Program-made: the position numbers and the translations under genes
In this document: one piece after another, positions 23,787-36,000 of the stretch
How positions within the stretch are numbered: the first letter of the stretch is position 1
Layout of the letters: each line of letters starts with the position of its first letter
Notes under the pieces: generated by a model
What the model was told of the DNA's origin: nothing
The model's input: only the letters and a program-made list of their open reading frames with translations
Databases searched by the model: none
DNA from: Tomocerus qinae
Taxonomy: Eukaryota; Arthropoda; Collembola; Entomobryomorpha; Tomoceridae
Direction of reading: 5' to 3'
Assembly: GCA_020055645.1 (NCBI GenBank)
Contig: CM034546.1
Location: 122,595,875 to 122,659,874 of the forward strand
DNA length: 64,000 bases

Positions 23787-25919
23787 ATGGCAAGAAATTC
23801 TCACAACTGTATAGCTGTTGCTCTAATCCTCACACTTACAACACTAGCACACAGAGGAAACACTCAATTCGGTGAGAAATTAGCATCTGTAACTCAAACA
23901 AATAATTCCTGAGTTGAATAAGAAAATAGTCTAGCCAAATATCCGATGTAACTCTCGACTCTCGTAGTCTTTAATATCACAGTTGAATTGGTTATACATG
24001 TTATTTCAGCATACATGCGTAAAATATATTTCTTAGAAACTAAGGCAAGCTTATGTGCCGCAAAGCATTCAGAATTGTGATACATTTATTTATTCCTCCT
24101 CCGTTAATAATTACCTACTTAGAATTGTTTAATATTTAACGGTTTATTAATTTTTCTATTGTAGTTGGGAAATGCCACGGAAAATTCTTCTACAAGCCTA
24201 ACAGTGCAAACGGATATCGTGTTAATCCATGTTCAGAAACTAAATTCGCAGAATGCCTTCCGTCTCTTTACGCCCGAAGGAATTGCTCAACCAATCCTCA
24301 GCCTCTTTACACAAGTCCTTTTTTCCTAGAAGCTACATACCGTGGTGGACGAAGTAGACTAATAAGAGGTAATGAATTTTTGCATGAAAAATCCTTTTTA
24401 TTGTCTGTCTAGGAAAATTGTGACTGAATTTTATCCGTTCTGAATTATTAGTGAGAGTAATCGGTTACGCGAGCGAGTATAAGTCGACCTCCTTAGATAG
24501 ACTTTTTATTGAAGCCAGAAAAGTCGACAAGTCAGGCCGATTACTTCCCGAGAGAATTGGTAGCTTTTCACATGCGGATTCCCAGTGTGAGCCAGAGACA
24601 TGCTGTGATCCTTCGGACCCAGATTTAGCTGTACGTACTTACTTCAAGTCTTCTCCCTAAATTCATTTTCATGTATCAAAATAGTAAATGTGTACTTTAA
24701 TATTTCAGAATGTTGCAATCGAGTGTGCAATGCCCTTCAGCACCTCCGATGCTCCTTACGTCTTACCAGAATATGAATGGACTGCACCCAAATCCCTTAA
24801 ATCAGCATCTATTCAGTTTATGTAAGTAGCTTTACTCCTACTCTTCCTTACATAAGATCATGTTGTGATATTAAATTAAGGATCAAAAAGATTCCACAGA
24901 GATACTCTACTACAAATGTTAAAGGCCAACTTTTTGGATTTAAAAAGAATTCATATCCTCTCTTAAAAGGAGTTGCATACAATATTCGGCTTTTCTTTAA
25001 ACTCGAATAAAATTAGCCTTTGTGTAAGCATCTTTGGTTAGTACTGCTGTGTAATAACGTGGGTGGATTAGAAAAAAAATACAATACCTTTGCTAAACCA
25101 AGTATTTAACATTATTGCTGTTTTGGAACACATAACCAGTCAAAGGACCCAGGTCTTGTTTTAAATAAAGCTAGTATATGTATTCCGGGGCAATATTGTA
25201 CGATGAGTAGAATGCATTTCAGATACATAGATTTTTTGTATTAATTTTAATTTACCTTTTCGCCGTTTCTCATTTGAAGCAGTCAGTTAGAAAATTGAAT
25301 TTTCGAATTCGCAGAAATTGGACCAAATTCGAAGAAATTGGGCCGAATTCGTAGAGATAATCTGCATCCTAACCAAAAAATATTGCAATAAAAATGAAAC
25401 TTGTAAGTCATTTTATGTAATATGTTTTGAATGTGACGTCCGATCTTAATAATATTTCATAGCTAGACTAATTAGGCTAGTTTTATTCGATGGTGCTAGA
25501 GTAGAATCATCTTTCCAGTTATTACCGTTTAGTAATAATCATGTAATTTTGACCACAGATATCCCTCTCAGTCTATATAGGGTAGTCTGGGAGAGCCATT
25601 ATATCCCTCCCAGTCTACCACATATCTGCCCTCCATTACAAGTTGTTTAGCATTTTATGGTACCAAAACCAAATAGCAATTCATTCGAAAAGCATTTAGG
25701 GCATGATAAACTTCATTAATTTTACAATCTCTGAAGGAACTCAGCTTTTGCCGTTATACTTGCGATACTCTCATGGATATCTTCGTTTATTAATACATTG
25801 ATTAATTGTATTGCAGAGCTACATTCATTCAGTCCTCGGAGAAACATTGGGCTGATGTCAAATCCCATGTCATCAAATACAAGTTCAGCAGAAAGAAAAA
25901 TAAAAGAATATATTCATGA
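23787..25919 (+). CDS. Secreted Reeler-domain protein
   Basis: Five exons splice in frame: 23787-23871, 24165-24368, 24452-24630, 24709-24821 and 25817-25919 (phases 1,1,0,2), giving 227 aa. Residues 1-28 form a signal peptide with core IAVALILTLTTLA. Residues about 29-75 are a Cys-containing extension (C32, C51, C59, C69) that I do not recognise. From about residue 80 the pattern follows a Reeler domain: RVRVIGY, then LFIEARKVDKSG, ERIGSF, a Cys cluster (CEPETCC), and VLPEYEWTAPKSLKSASIQF followed by IATFIQSSEKHWADVKSHV. The last two match the family's f.W.aP...g.v.F.aTvv.....fW..v.S block. Stand-alone Reeler proteins of arthropods include noduler-like and Hdd11-like hemolymph immune proteins; that role here is inference. 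There is no DOMON or transmembrane segment, and no GPI-type tail. Confidence 0.75.
25370..25625. repeat. Dispersed repeat in Reeler intron 4, related to 39571-40200
   Basis: The stretch TTATGTAATATGTTTTGAAT, then CGTCCGATCTTAATAATATT, TTACCGTTTAGTAATAATCA and a terminal CCCTCTCAGTCTA/GGGAGAGCC section matches, in order, the right arm of the foldback at 39571-40200. It is a second, diverged copy lying wholly within the 995-bp fourth intron. Confidence 0.7.
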
Positions 25920-28900
25920 AAACCCCATCTGAGAAGACATCTTCCTTCGGTAGCCTAATTATGTAATATGTAATTCAAAACAAAAACTTATTGCTTTTAA
26001 TTGTAGCTTGAATAATATTGTGATTTTGAATAACCAATGACATTTACTGGATTGCAGGGAAGTAAATACACCGACAATAGATGCATTTTTGGCTTTGCCC
26101 ATGTCAATGTCAAAGTTTTGTCATTGTTCCAGAGTGTGTTAGTGTTGAGTGGGGCGCTTACCTCCCTCTATACACTTGCCAAACTAAATAATATTTGCAA
26201 TGTACCTATAAATATGCATGACCTACTTTATAAATACTACTTCAGTATTTCCTATTGCATTTTTCTTACAAAGAGCATACTTACCAATTTACCACTAGTA
26301 ATGTCTCAACTGTAAGTGTATTTCCTTTTTTTTGATTTTTATAATCCGAAGTAATTAAATGTACATAACATTCTATACTAATGTGTCATTGTTGCTAATA
26401 AAATCAGTGCCATTTTGCCAACATATTTCTTAACCATCATGAATCAAGAACTAGCTAAATGATCTAAATCATTATCATCACTAACCCAGATAAAATAAAA
26501 CGTTTGACTTTTCAGATTTACTAACATCAAACTATACTCCTGCAGGGTTTGAAAATTTCAGAATCCAGGACCAGGGGACAAGTTTAGTGGCAAATAAGCA
26601 CAATGCCCTACTTTCTTCAACATCTCACCCAAAACCCTTTTCTAGTACTTTGTTGATATGATATTACATTATTTGTTTTGTAAGTACATTTCTACAAATT
26701 AAATGTCATTTCTTCGTTTAGATGTAATTGGTTACTACTTCGACGTCAGAGCAGCAAGAACGTAGTAACATCATCTCTGTTGTGACATCATTCTGTATTA
26801 GTAGGAAAAGATACTTTTGTAAATTGTGTAACCTTTACTAAATAAGTAGGTCGGAAGTAATGATGTAGTCTTACATTACAGACGTGGCTTTAATTTCAAT
26901 TTAATTCGATCTTTATAATAGAAAATTGGACAGAACTTAATACGATCCAGTAACAATTACTCTGCTCACAAAGGTTGATTTTTTTTTCTTACTACTCTTA
27001 CTGATTGGACTCGTGATCAACTTAAAAAGTTGTCGAATTTTGACTTGAAGCCCTGTTGTCTGTCTCTAGGACAGACAGGATGCATATAGGAGAGTAGTAG
27101 CCATAATATTGACTCGACCCTACGGGTGTTTAGTCAAATTATTATCGTGCCTCACTCATCCCACTTGGATCTTCTTTAAATGCGTATATAGTATGTATCA
27201 TATTTGTAAGTGGGTGGTATGGCTATAGTTCGGGGCATCCGTCACATCATTAAATTCCAAAACGAACTAAAGGAGATGGAAGTCTTATTGAATAGAAGTC
27301 GAAGGAAAAGACCTTGTCCGTCTACCCGTGCGCATCAATGCTAATAAATGTTCAAAAAGCAATAGCCTTTTTCTTTCTATATAGCAACTTGCGTGTGATG
27401 AGCTTCATTGATTCCCATGCAATTCAAAAATGTCCTGAATAAGAGATCCACGGAGTGAAAAGAAAGAATTGTAATGTCTAGTTCGTTTTGGGTGGTTTTC
27501 TTCACTGCCATTCAACTACACGAATTCGTTTTGGTATTTACAACACGATATATGTCGTGGCGCACTTGTTAAATACTCTCAATCGAAGACCTACTACAGT
27601 ATGAAAATTTAATAAGGCAGCGTCTCTACTACTTTCTCTTGCAACTTTCTCTCTTACATACCTACTTTACTGTTATACAATCCATTCTATTCATTTTTTG
27701 TCCTCTACATTTAACTGGACCTTTATATCGCTTCTCAATTACGGATATAGTCTTTCACTTTTCTATCTACACAAAAGGATTCAATAAATTACTATACCAG
27801 ATTTGAGTTGACCCTATTCACTGTCCCATTCAGAAAATAAATGTCGTTCCTCATCGTTTAGCTACCTATTTAGAAAGTATAATATGGGAGATTAGACCAC
27901 ACATTTTAATTACAGTTGAGTTTCTATTTTACCCACAAATTGCCTCACACAAGCTACTCTTCGTCTCCCATTCAGAAATCTTTTGAAATGGAAACATACC
28001 ACATCAATACTATGCAATTTTGGACAGAGCCCCTTCAACTTTTCAATACATTAAATCCACAATAATGGTGGACAATAAAGATTAATTATCAAAAAGTGGG
28101 TAGAGAAATTTCACGACATTTACTGCAAGTCTTAAATGTATTAGTATTACTAACTAGAAACAAGTCCGTCCTACGGACGGGGAATTATCTAAAATTATTC
28201 GATTATAATATTAATATTGTGCCGTGACCTAACTTTGATTTAATCCAACAATGGCTTTTCGATGAGCTATCGACACTCCTAGATTGCGTGTTGAAAGTTT
28301 GAACTGATTATTTCATACCGTTCTTGAGTTATCGGGCCAAGAGGACAGACAGACTAGATTCGCATAAAGCAGCTTGACTACTTAATAAGGAATCCTGAAT
28401 TTTTTGTTTATTCCCCGAAATTGGAAAAATATAATGGAACCATAATAGCTCCAAGTATAATCTTACTAACATTCAGCAATTTTCTATTTTATTCTTTTAG
28501 GTCATTACAACGATTGCAATACTTTCTCTCGAATTTCAACTGAATCTGTTTACTTTCAGTTTCAGTGCAACATGTATTTCCTAGGAATGTAAATAGTAAG
28601 AGGATACGTAGGTGGTATTCAATAAAGTAGCGTTCGTGTACTAAATCTTGAAACCTGACTGAGTAAACTTTGGTAAAAGTCAAAAGGTATCTACAAAACC
28701 CAAGGGTCTTAAAATTTGCGTTGGAATGATATTAAATATTAAAGGAATGTCTTACCAAATTGTCGTACTGTAACTCTATACTGTAAAGCAATGTGCCTGA
28801 GCAGGAAGTTGAGAAAGTAGAAAAGCAATATTGTACATGTAGATACACAAAGTGACATATCATCATGCTTGTTGAACCGACAACATAACATAGTGTCCTT

Positions 28901-30038
28901 GAACAGGATGTGGGACATGAAGCGTCGTGCAATGTGAGACGGAACTTGGGGTAACGGAGTTATTTTGTCAATAGAGAAAGTCTTTTAAGCCAGAGTACGA
29001 ATTCTCCGAATAAATGTTATACTTCGAATACCAAACATTCAAATCGAGTAGTGTAATTCTATAATATAAACTTCCGTCAGTTCCGTCATTGGAGATGAAA
29101 ATAAACTATAAATTCGATTTTCATGGTTGCTTTACCTTTTAATATGAGCATGTAGCAATTCTTTTGGCTTTGGGGCAACTTAGAAAAATGTGGGCAATAA
29201 TCTAAAGATGCAGTTTCATACATTTTTAAATACCTAAAAAATGTTGGTAGTTAGAAATTACTTTCTCTGGAATAAAAGCTTTTTAATACCCCATGGACGC
29301 TACCCTACCGACTTCTTTTACTTTTAAAAGTCAACTTTTAAACCGTTTTACCCCTAAGAGTATAAGTATGGCTTGGAATGACGTAGTAGTGAATGGTAAG
29401 ACAGACAGGGAAAGACAGAAGGGTAAACTATGGAGTGAAAAGCAATATGGAAAGAAGTACACGTAACATATACGTGAAAAGCGGTGCAGATGTTAAAGGA
29501 AGCCAGTTGAGGAGACTTCATAAGGTTTGCAATTCTCTAAGCGCTGCGCTGCTGGATAACCAAACCAACAAAGTTTATTTGACCCAGTCAGAGCCGGGAT
29601 GCAGAAGAGGAAAGTAACACTAAACTCTACTGGAGTGTATCTTTGAAGAATACTATATTTAGTTTACTACACATTTCCATTTCAAATAATATTTTAAAAA
29701 ATCTTCAGGTTGATATTCAAGTTGGATTGTGTTGAGAAATTACTATTCCAACAAATATACAAAAGTAACGGAGAAAATACCTTTGACTTTTATTCAGGAA
29801 ATTCATGTTAGATCATACGTGATTCCAATTGTAATGATTCCAAAAGAGATAGATTTTTGCCTCGTGGAAAGTATTTCGTAATTTACAAATGGCATTGTCC
29901 TCTGACTGATCAAACCATGTTGAAGTGAAATTACTTAAAAATTGTAATAAATAAATTGTAAATAAAAAATAAATAAAAATAAATTGTAATTACTTAAAAA
30001 CAAAGTGAATAAATTGTAGGATTAAAAACAATTTGAAA
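25920..30038. other. Intergenic between Reeler and receptor genes
   Basis: No exon was recognised. The first 480 bases are probably Reeler 3' untranslated sequence. Around 28142-28375 lies a dispersed repeat containing the hairpin CCGTCCTACGGACGG and the GGACAGACAGAC run, related to the block at 16080. The receptor's untranslated 5' exons and promoter may lie in the rightmost part; AT-rich leader sequence precedes the start codon. Confidence 0.55.
26397..26402 (+). terminator. Possible poly(A) signal of the Reeler gene
   Basis: AATAAA lies 478 bases beyond the stop codon, in the context GCTAATAAAATCAG. It is one of several possible AT-rich hexamers, so confidence is low. Confidence 0.3.
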
Positions 30039-33000
30039 ATGGAGGCAAGTCATGCGTTTAATAGTACTGATAACTCTACACAAAGTGTATACAACATTTT
30101 AGAAAACCAAACTGAAAAGGTAGAATGGAAGACAAAGGACAATAACGGCGCTGACATTTTCTTCCCGCCGTCAGAAAATAATGGCAGCAACTCAAATAAT
30201 TCAAGTTTATTATTAATCCCAGATAATTACCCTAACTATAGTAATTCAACTGCTGGGAGTGGGAAGCATTTGATCCCTCTGATCTTCAACCTAACAGATG
30301 TCAACACCATGTCAGACTATTCGCGGAATTGTGTGATAGCTTATCTCATTTTGTTCTGCATTGGAGCTCCGGGAAATCTGTCCATTTTCATTTCGGTTGG
30401 AAGGGAAATCTGGAGAAGAAATCAACTCATTCGTAGTCGCATCAAAGTTCTTATTTGGCATTTGGCAACTGCAGATCTCTTTGTCACTTTTCTCGTTATA
30501 CCCATTGAGATATTCTGGAGACTGAATTTGCAGTGGTACGGTGGAAATATTTTCTGTAAAATATGCCAATTTTTCAGAGCATTTGGTCTTTACCTCAGCT
30601 CGATGGTGATCATCTGTATAAGTCTTGACAGACTAATAGCAATTATTTTTCCAATGAAAGTCATTGTCGGAATGAGAAGAGTCAGAAACATGCTCGTCTG
30701 TGCTTGGGTCACAGCTGTCATCTTTGCTTCGCCTCAGGTAAAAATATCTAATATGTTTTCTATCCCCCCAGGTGAATTGCCTGTCCTGATATTTTCGTCC
30801 GTAGTAATTTTGCTATCAAAATATAATGAGTATCAATAATCACACTATATAACCCCAGGCTTGATATACAGTGTTTCCGCAAAACAAAAAAATTTACCCC
30901 TGGCAAAAACCCGAAAATTATGTTTCGCGGACACCCTGTACATATAGACATTACGTAAACATTATCTACTTCTGTCCCCAATTGCTATGAATATTTGACT
31001 ATATATCTCCCAATGTTAGTATCGTTTTAAGGTTACACTTTGGCCCTGCATAGCAACCACAGGGGACTATCAAAATGCATGTTAAAAAATCTTTTACATC
31101 GACTATTATAACTTCCGGAGGATCAGTCTGATTTTTATGGAACCTACATTTTTGGAACCGTGGACTATCAAGGAACAAAAGTTACCATTCGGAATTTTGA
31201 TATAGTTGCTTTAAATGGACCAAAAACATCAACGTTTTATAAAAAACTAAAAATGACTCATTTTTTTGGGAATTTGATTTTTTTAAATGCATTTAAAACA
31301 ACTATATCAAAATTCCGAATGGTAACTTTTGTTCCTTGATAGTCCACGGTTCCAAAAATGTAGGTCCCATAAAAATCAGACTGATCCTCCGGAAGTTATA
31401 ACAGTCGATGTAAAGATATTATGATGAATTTTAAATGCATGGAGGTTGACCCGAATTGCTGATGATGGAATACCGAGGGCATAAGTCAATGCAATTCCAA
31501 AAAATTAGTTTCTAGGAAACGGGGAAGTGTATTATATTATAAAGATTTCTATACTGACTTGTATAGTAGCATTTCCACCTGTCGTCATTGGCAATGTTAT
31601 TACAAATACTTTAGTACAAAATCTTTTTTGTTTGCATCTTGCTTCAATGCATTCATACTTGTAAGTTTAAGTTATAACCATGGTTGTTATAACTACTATC
31701 AAAGATGTCTATTGTCCATGTGACATAAACGGCCATCAAGTACAAGCATTGACACCGTAGTCATAGTGATATAGTACTAACCAAAGTACTAACCAATAGA
31801 TTTACAAATATTATACCATAAGACGGCCGTTTATGCCGCATGGAATTCATTTTGTTATTGACTTGATAGCATCTTGTTTATCAATATTGCACTGCCAAAA
31901 CTTCCCCTTGAGGTAGTGGAATGGCCGGGTAGGTTAACTATGGGGTTTCGGATGTGACAATTGACGGGTTAAATTTTGGAAATTATATTTTTTTCGTTAG
32001 CAACCAACGTAAACAGCGTCCTTAATCGGAAAATGGCCATGTGATTTTACCTTGACAAACTTTGGGATTAACAACAAATTCGCTAATGCACATTGTGTGT
32101 CTCAATAAAGAATAGGTAGGTGTAGGAAAGAAGTACCTTCATAAGGAGGTATTTACTTAGCACTGCAGGATGAGTTTTTCGGATAGAAGAGAAGTGGAGT
32201 GAATCTGACACGATACTTTCCCTCTCTTTCAGCCAAGAGGATTTCTCGGAGTTTTCTCAGCAGGTTACACATTGCAATAATGACATTATATGTAGAGAAG
32301 AATGGCGAAACTCCGTCCGATGGCGGTTTCCAACTTGTGATGTTGGAAAGTGATAATGAAAGAAGACAATCTAATTCACCACAGGATGCAAACTTCATGT
32401 GCACTTATTAGCGAGTCGAGTAGACCTTGTTGTCCCCAATAGTAGACAATCTGCTGTCATTTCACAAAAACCACACGCAAAAATCTAATAATCTTGTCAT
32501 TGGGTTATCAACCTCAGTTGCACAAATCCTTTTATTCTATGCCCACATTACTATTGTAACCTCACAGATCAACTTGCTGGTTGAGCAACACTATCTCTTG
32601 AATGTTAGATGGCTAGAAACAAAACAGTCCTTTTGATTTAGTACACTACTTTCGGAAATGGTAAAATTAAATTTTTACTATGGCGGGAAATTGACGAGCA
32701 GTTTATTTTCATTTATTATGATTATAATAATAATATAGAAGAATAATTATTTTTTTACAATATTTGTTATAAAGGATTTAAGTTATTTTTCGGCAAAAGT
32801 GCAAATTATGATAAGAGGATTAGCAATTCTCTACAGATTGTGTTTTTACACTTGGTATTAAAAATGAGGCTTTGCTTATTCAGGCATACCATTGAAAATT
32901 ACTTAGATGAACAGAAAAAACAGACTAAAACCAAAGCCTAAGTGATTGGAGGATTTATAAAGCTACAATTAGGTACAAATTGTTCGGCATTCCTAGAATA

Positions 33001-36000
33001 TTTCATGTCATGTATACTTAAGTAGAAAACTGTTTGCTGTGGTTTGGAATGTAAAAAGAGAAATCAAATTCAATGCAAACAAGTGAAAGTCATTTCTGTG
33101 TATATTATCGCAAGGAATGGTGAAGTGCTGTAGTAAAATAGTAATGAATGAATCATCCTATATAGTAGTTCATTCCGTTGTGAGTCTTCCTTTGCCCTTT
33201 CATTAAATTTTCACAAAAGTTAAAAGAGCTTTTCTCTTTGAGACTAACGGACTTTCTCAAGTTTTCACAGCCACTGGCAAATATCGAAGTGAAAGTGAAC
33301 AGCTCTTCTGCATATCTTTTCTAGAGTTCCTATCGATGTAACCTTTGAGGTTGGGAAATTGGTTTTGGGATTAAGGTTTCAACATAAGGGGGCGAAAGTA
33401 CATCCTAATATAAGGCTTTTAAGAAATATAGTTTTCTTGAAAATGAGTCGTTTGGGAGAAATTCCAATTTTTCATATTTTTCTTGGACCCGTTGTATCTC
33501 AAAAACGAGTGGATGGATTTTGATGGGATTGGTCTTAAAATGACCACAAGAGCATAAGCTTTGGTGTCGGTGTTCTCAGATTTTGTCTACGAGGTCAACT
33601 TTTCGAGATATAAAAATATTTAGTTCAAGCCTAGGTTATAACGTTGTTAAGGGTGCCTTGTTTCCATTGGGTCTCAAACATGATTTGATGCCAAACATGA
33701 AATTGAAAATGATTTTCCTTTCGAATGGTAATTATTGCAGTTAATGTTGTGTCACTGGTTTAAGACTTTTGAAAAGGTTGTCAGAAAAATGTTCAATTTT
33801 ATTTGGTCAAAATAGAACAACAATGTTACAAATAATTAAACAAACGTTACAAATAATTTAACTATACATATACATTACCGTATTTGACATTATAACCTTC
33901 ACTCTTTGTAAAATATAGCTTATTATTGTTAAAATATAACATCATGGTATGCTTATGTTGTTAATGTTGATAAATGTTTTCTGTGCAATAAATTATTTTG
34001 TTGTAAATTGCTTACGTACCTTTTCATGTTTAATTCCATGTATTTAGCAATAATTACCATTCGAAAGGAAAATCATTTTCAATTTCATGTTTGGCATCAA
34101 ATCATGTTTGAGACCCAATGGAAACAAGGCACCCTTAACAACGTTATAACCTAGGCTTGAACTAAATATTTTTATATCTCGAAAAGTTGACCTCGTAGAC
34201 AAAATCTGAGAACACCGACACCAAAGCTTATGCTCTTGTGGTCATTTTAAGACCAATCCCATCAAAATCCATCCACTCGTTTTCGAGATACAACGGGTCC
34301 AAGAAAAATATGAAAAATTGGAATTTCTCCCAAACGACTCATTTTCAAGAAAACTATATTTCTTAAAAGCCTTATATTAGGATGTACTTTCGCCCCCTTA
34401 TGTTGAAACCTTAATCCCAAAACCAATTTCCCAACCTCAAAGGTTACATTGATAGGAACTCTCTAGTGTTTTCTAAGTTTCTATTAAAACTTCTATTCTA
34501 AGAACTGCCAAATTGTTAAACTGTTGTGGCCACATTATTTAAATTGGATTTAACTTGCATTACAATGCACTTCACTCTCGACCCTCCTAAAAGTTTCAGT
34601 CACAATCGCTGTATAATTAAAAATTTTAATAAACCAAGTTGTTTGATTATCGTACATCTATCAGCACTTGCTTTAAACTCAGTTTATCAATAGATTGTTA
34701 TGCCTTACAGAACAGATCACACAAAATTATGCGGCTCCTCCTTCCCCTGGGTCATTATCTCTAATTTCTATACGTTTATAAATTGCAATCTCCTTTGGAT
34801 TATATCCTGTAATACATTTCAATGCATTTCGTGGAAATAATATAATAATTCTATTCATAAACATTATCCTCTTAAAACTAAAACCACAAAATCAATCCAA
34901 CCACGCAAAACATAAAGTACCATTGAACATTATTTCATATATATCATGACTACAGTACACAGATTAATTTTAATAGGAATCGCAGAAAAGATTTATGAGA
35001 TACTTTATCATTATATGCTATCAAATTCTCATTTAACCCTTTTATTCCAGTTGAATTGGTTATTTACCACACTAGTGCAAACTATTACGATAGCATGTCC
35101 GTTATGATTCAGTATTGATTCCTTGTCAGCCATTCTAGGTTCTTTATCATTGGTTGATTTTTCTGAGTAGAGAAATTTAATCGCTGTCCCTAATATGACT
35201 TAGATTTTTACTGATTCTAGGTAAATTTGATTAGGTCAATCCTTAAAGAAAGATAATAAGATAAAACAAAGTTTTCCGTACTCAGAATTTATTTTTTATT
35301 GTGTTAAAAACAATTAGGTTAGCTCGAAATACGTATTACGTAACAAAAATAGATATATTCGCATGAATCCATTAGTATATCCTTTCCTATAGAAAAGACA
35401 AATTGGTAAGTACAAACCAAATCTGTTATAACTAAACTATAGATAAGAATCCATTTATCCTTTATCTGTCGATGTACAGAAGGTGACTCAAGTCTTAAGA
35501 CATAAGGGATTGTGTCCACCTGGTATCTACTTATTTGGCTAAAAATGTCAATGGAAAAACTATAGGGCAACTTTAGATACAAAGCATCATAACGTCTCAA
35601 ATACAGAGTAACCATACTATGTTACAATGCTATTGATTAGTGTACATTTTATACTGATTGTGGTTAATACATAAAATGTGCTGTTATATTGCCCTACTAT
35701 ATTGCGTTGCTACATTTATTTCCTTTTACGTGGGAGGTTTATTAATTGTAGTGTAGAAAATTAAATTTGCACTCAAAGAGTCTCAATCATAGAGCGTAAC
35801 TAACTCCGGCTTTAAGTTTGTTAAGAAAATAGTGCCCAGGGCACAAGTAGATATAGTTACCCTATCATTTGCAGCAGTTTGTATATATAATCAGGGTAAC
35901 AACTCAGAGAAAGTAGTTAAAGTAAGAGTAAAGGATCTGTAGAAAAAGTAATACATATGATTATAGTTGTATATATTATTCATACAATTAAATAGCATTT

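Noticed and set aside
29393-29617. 74-codon plus-strand open frame upstream of the receptor
   Set aside because: Polar, domain-free, and not joinable in phase to the receptor start exon; could be leader sequence at most.
32153-32636. Paired open frames on both strands in receptor intron 1
   Set aside because: Neither strand shows domain character or splice partners; the mutual overlap suggests chance open frames.
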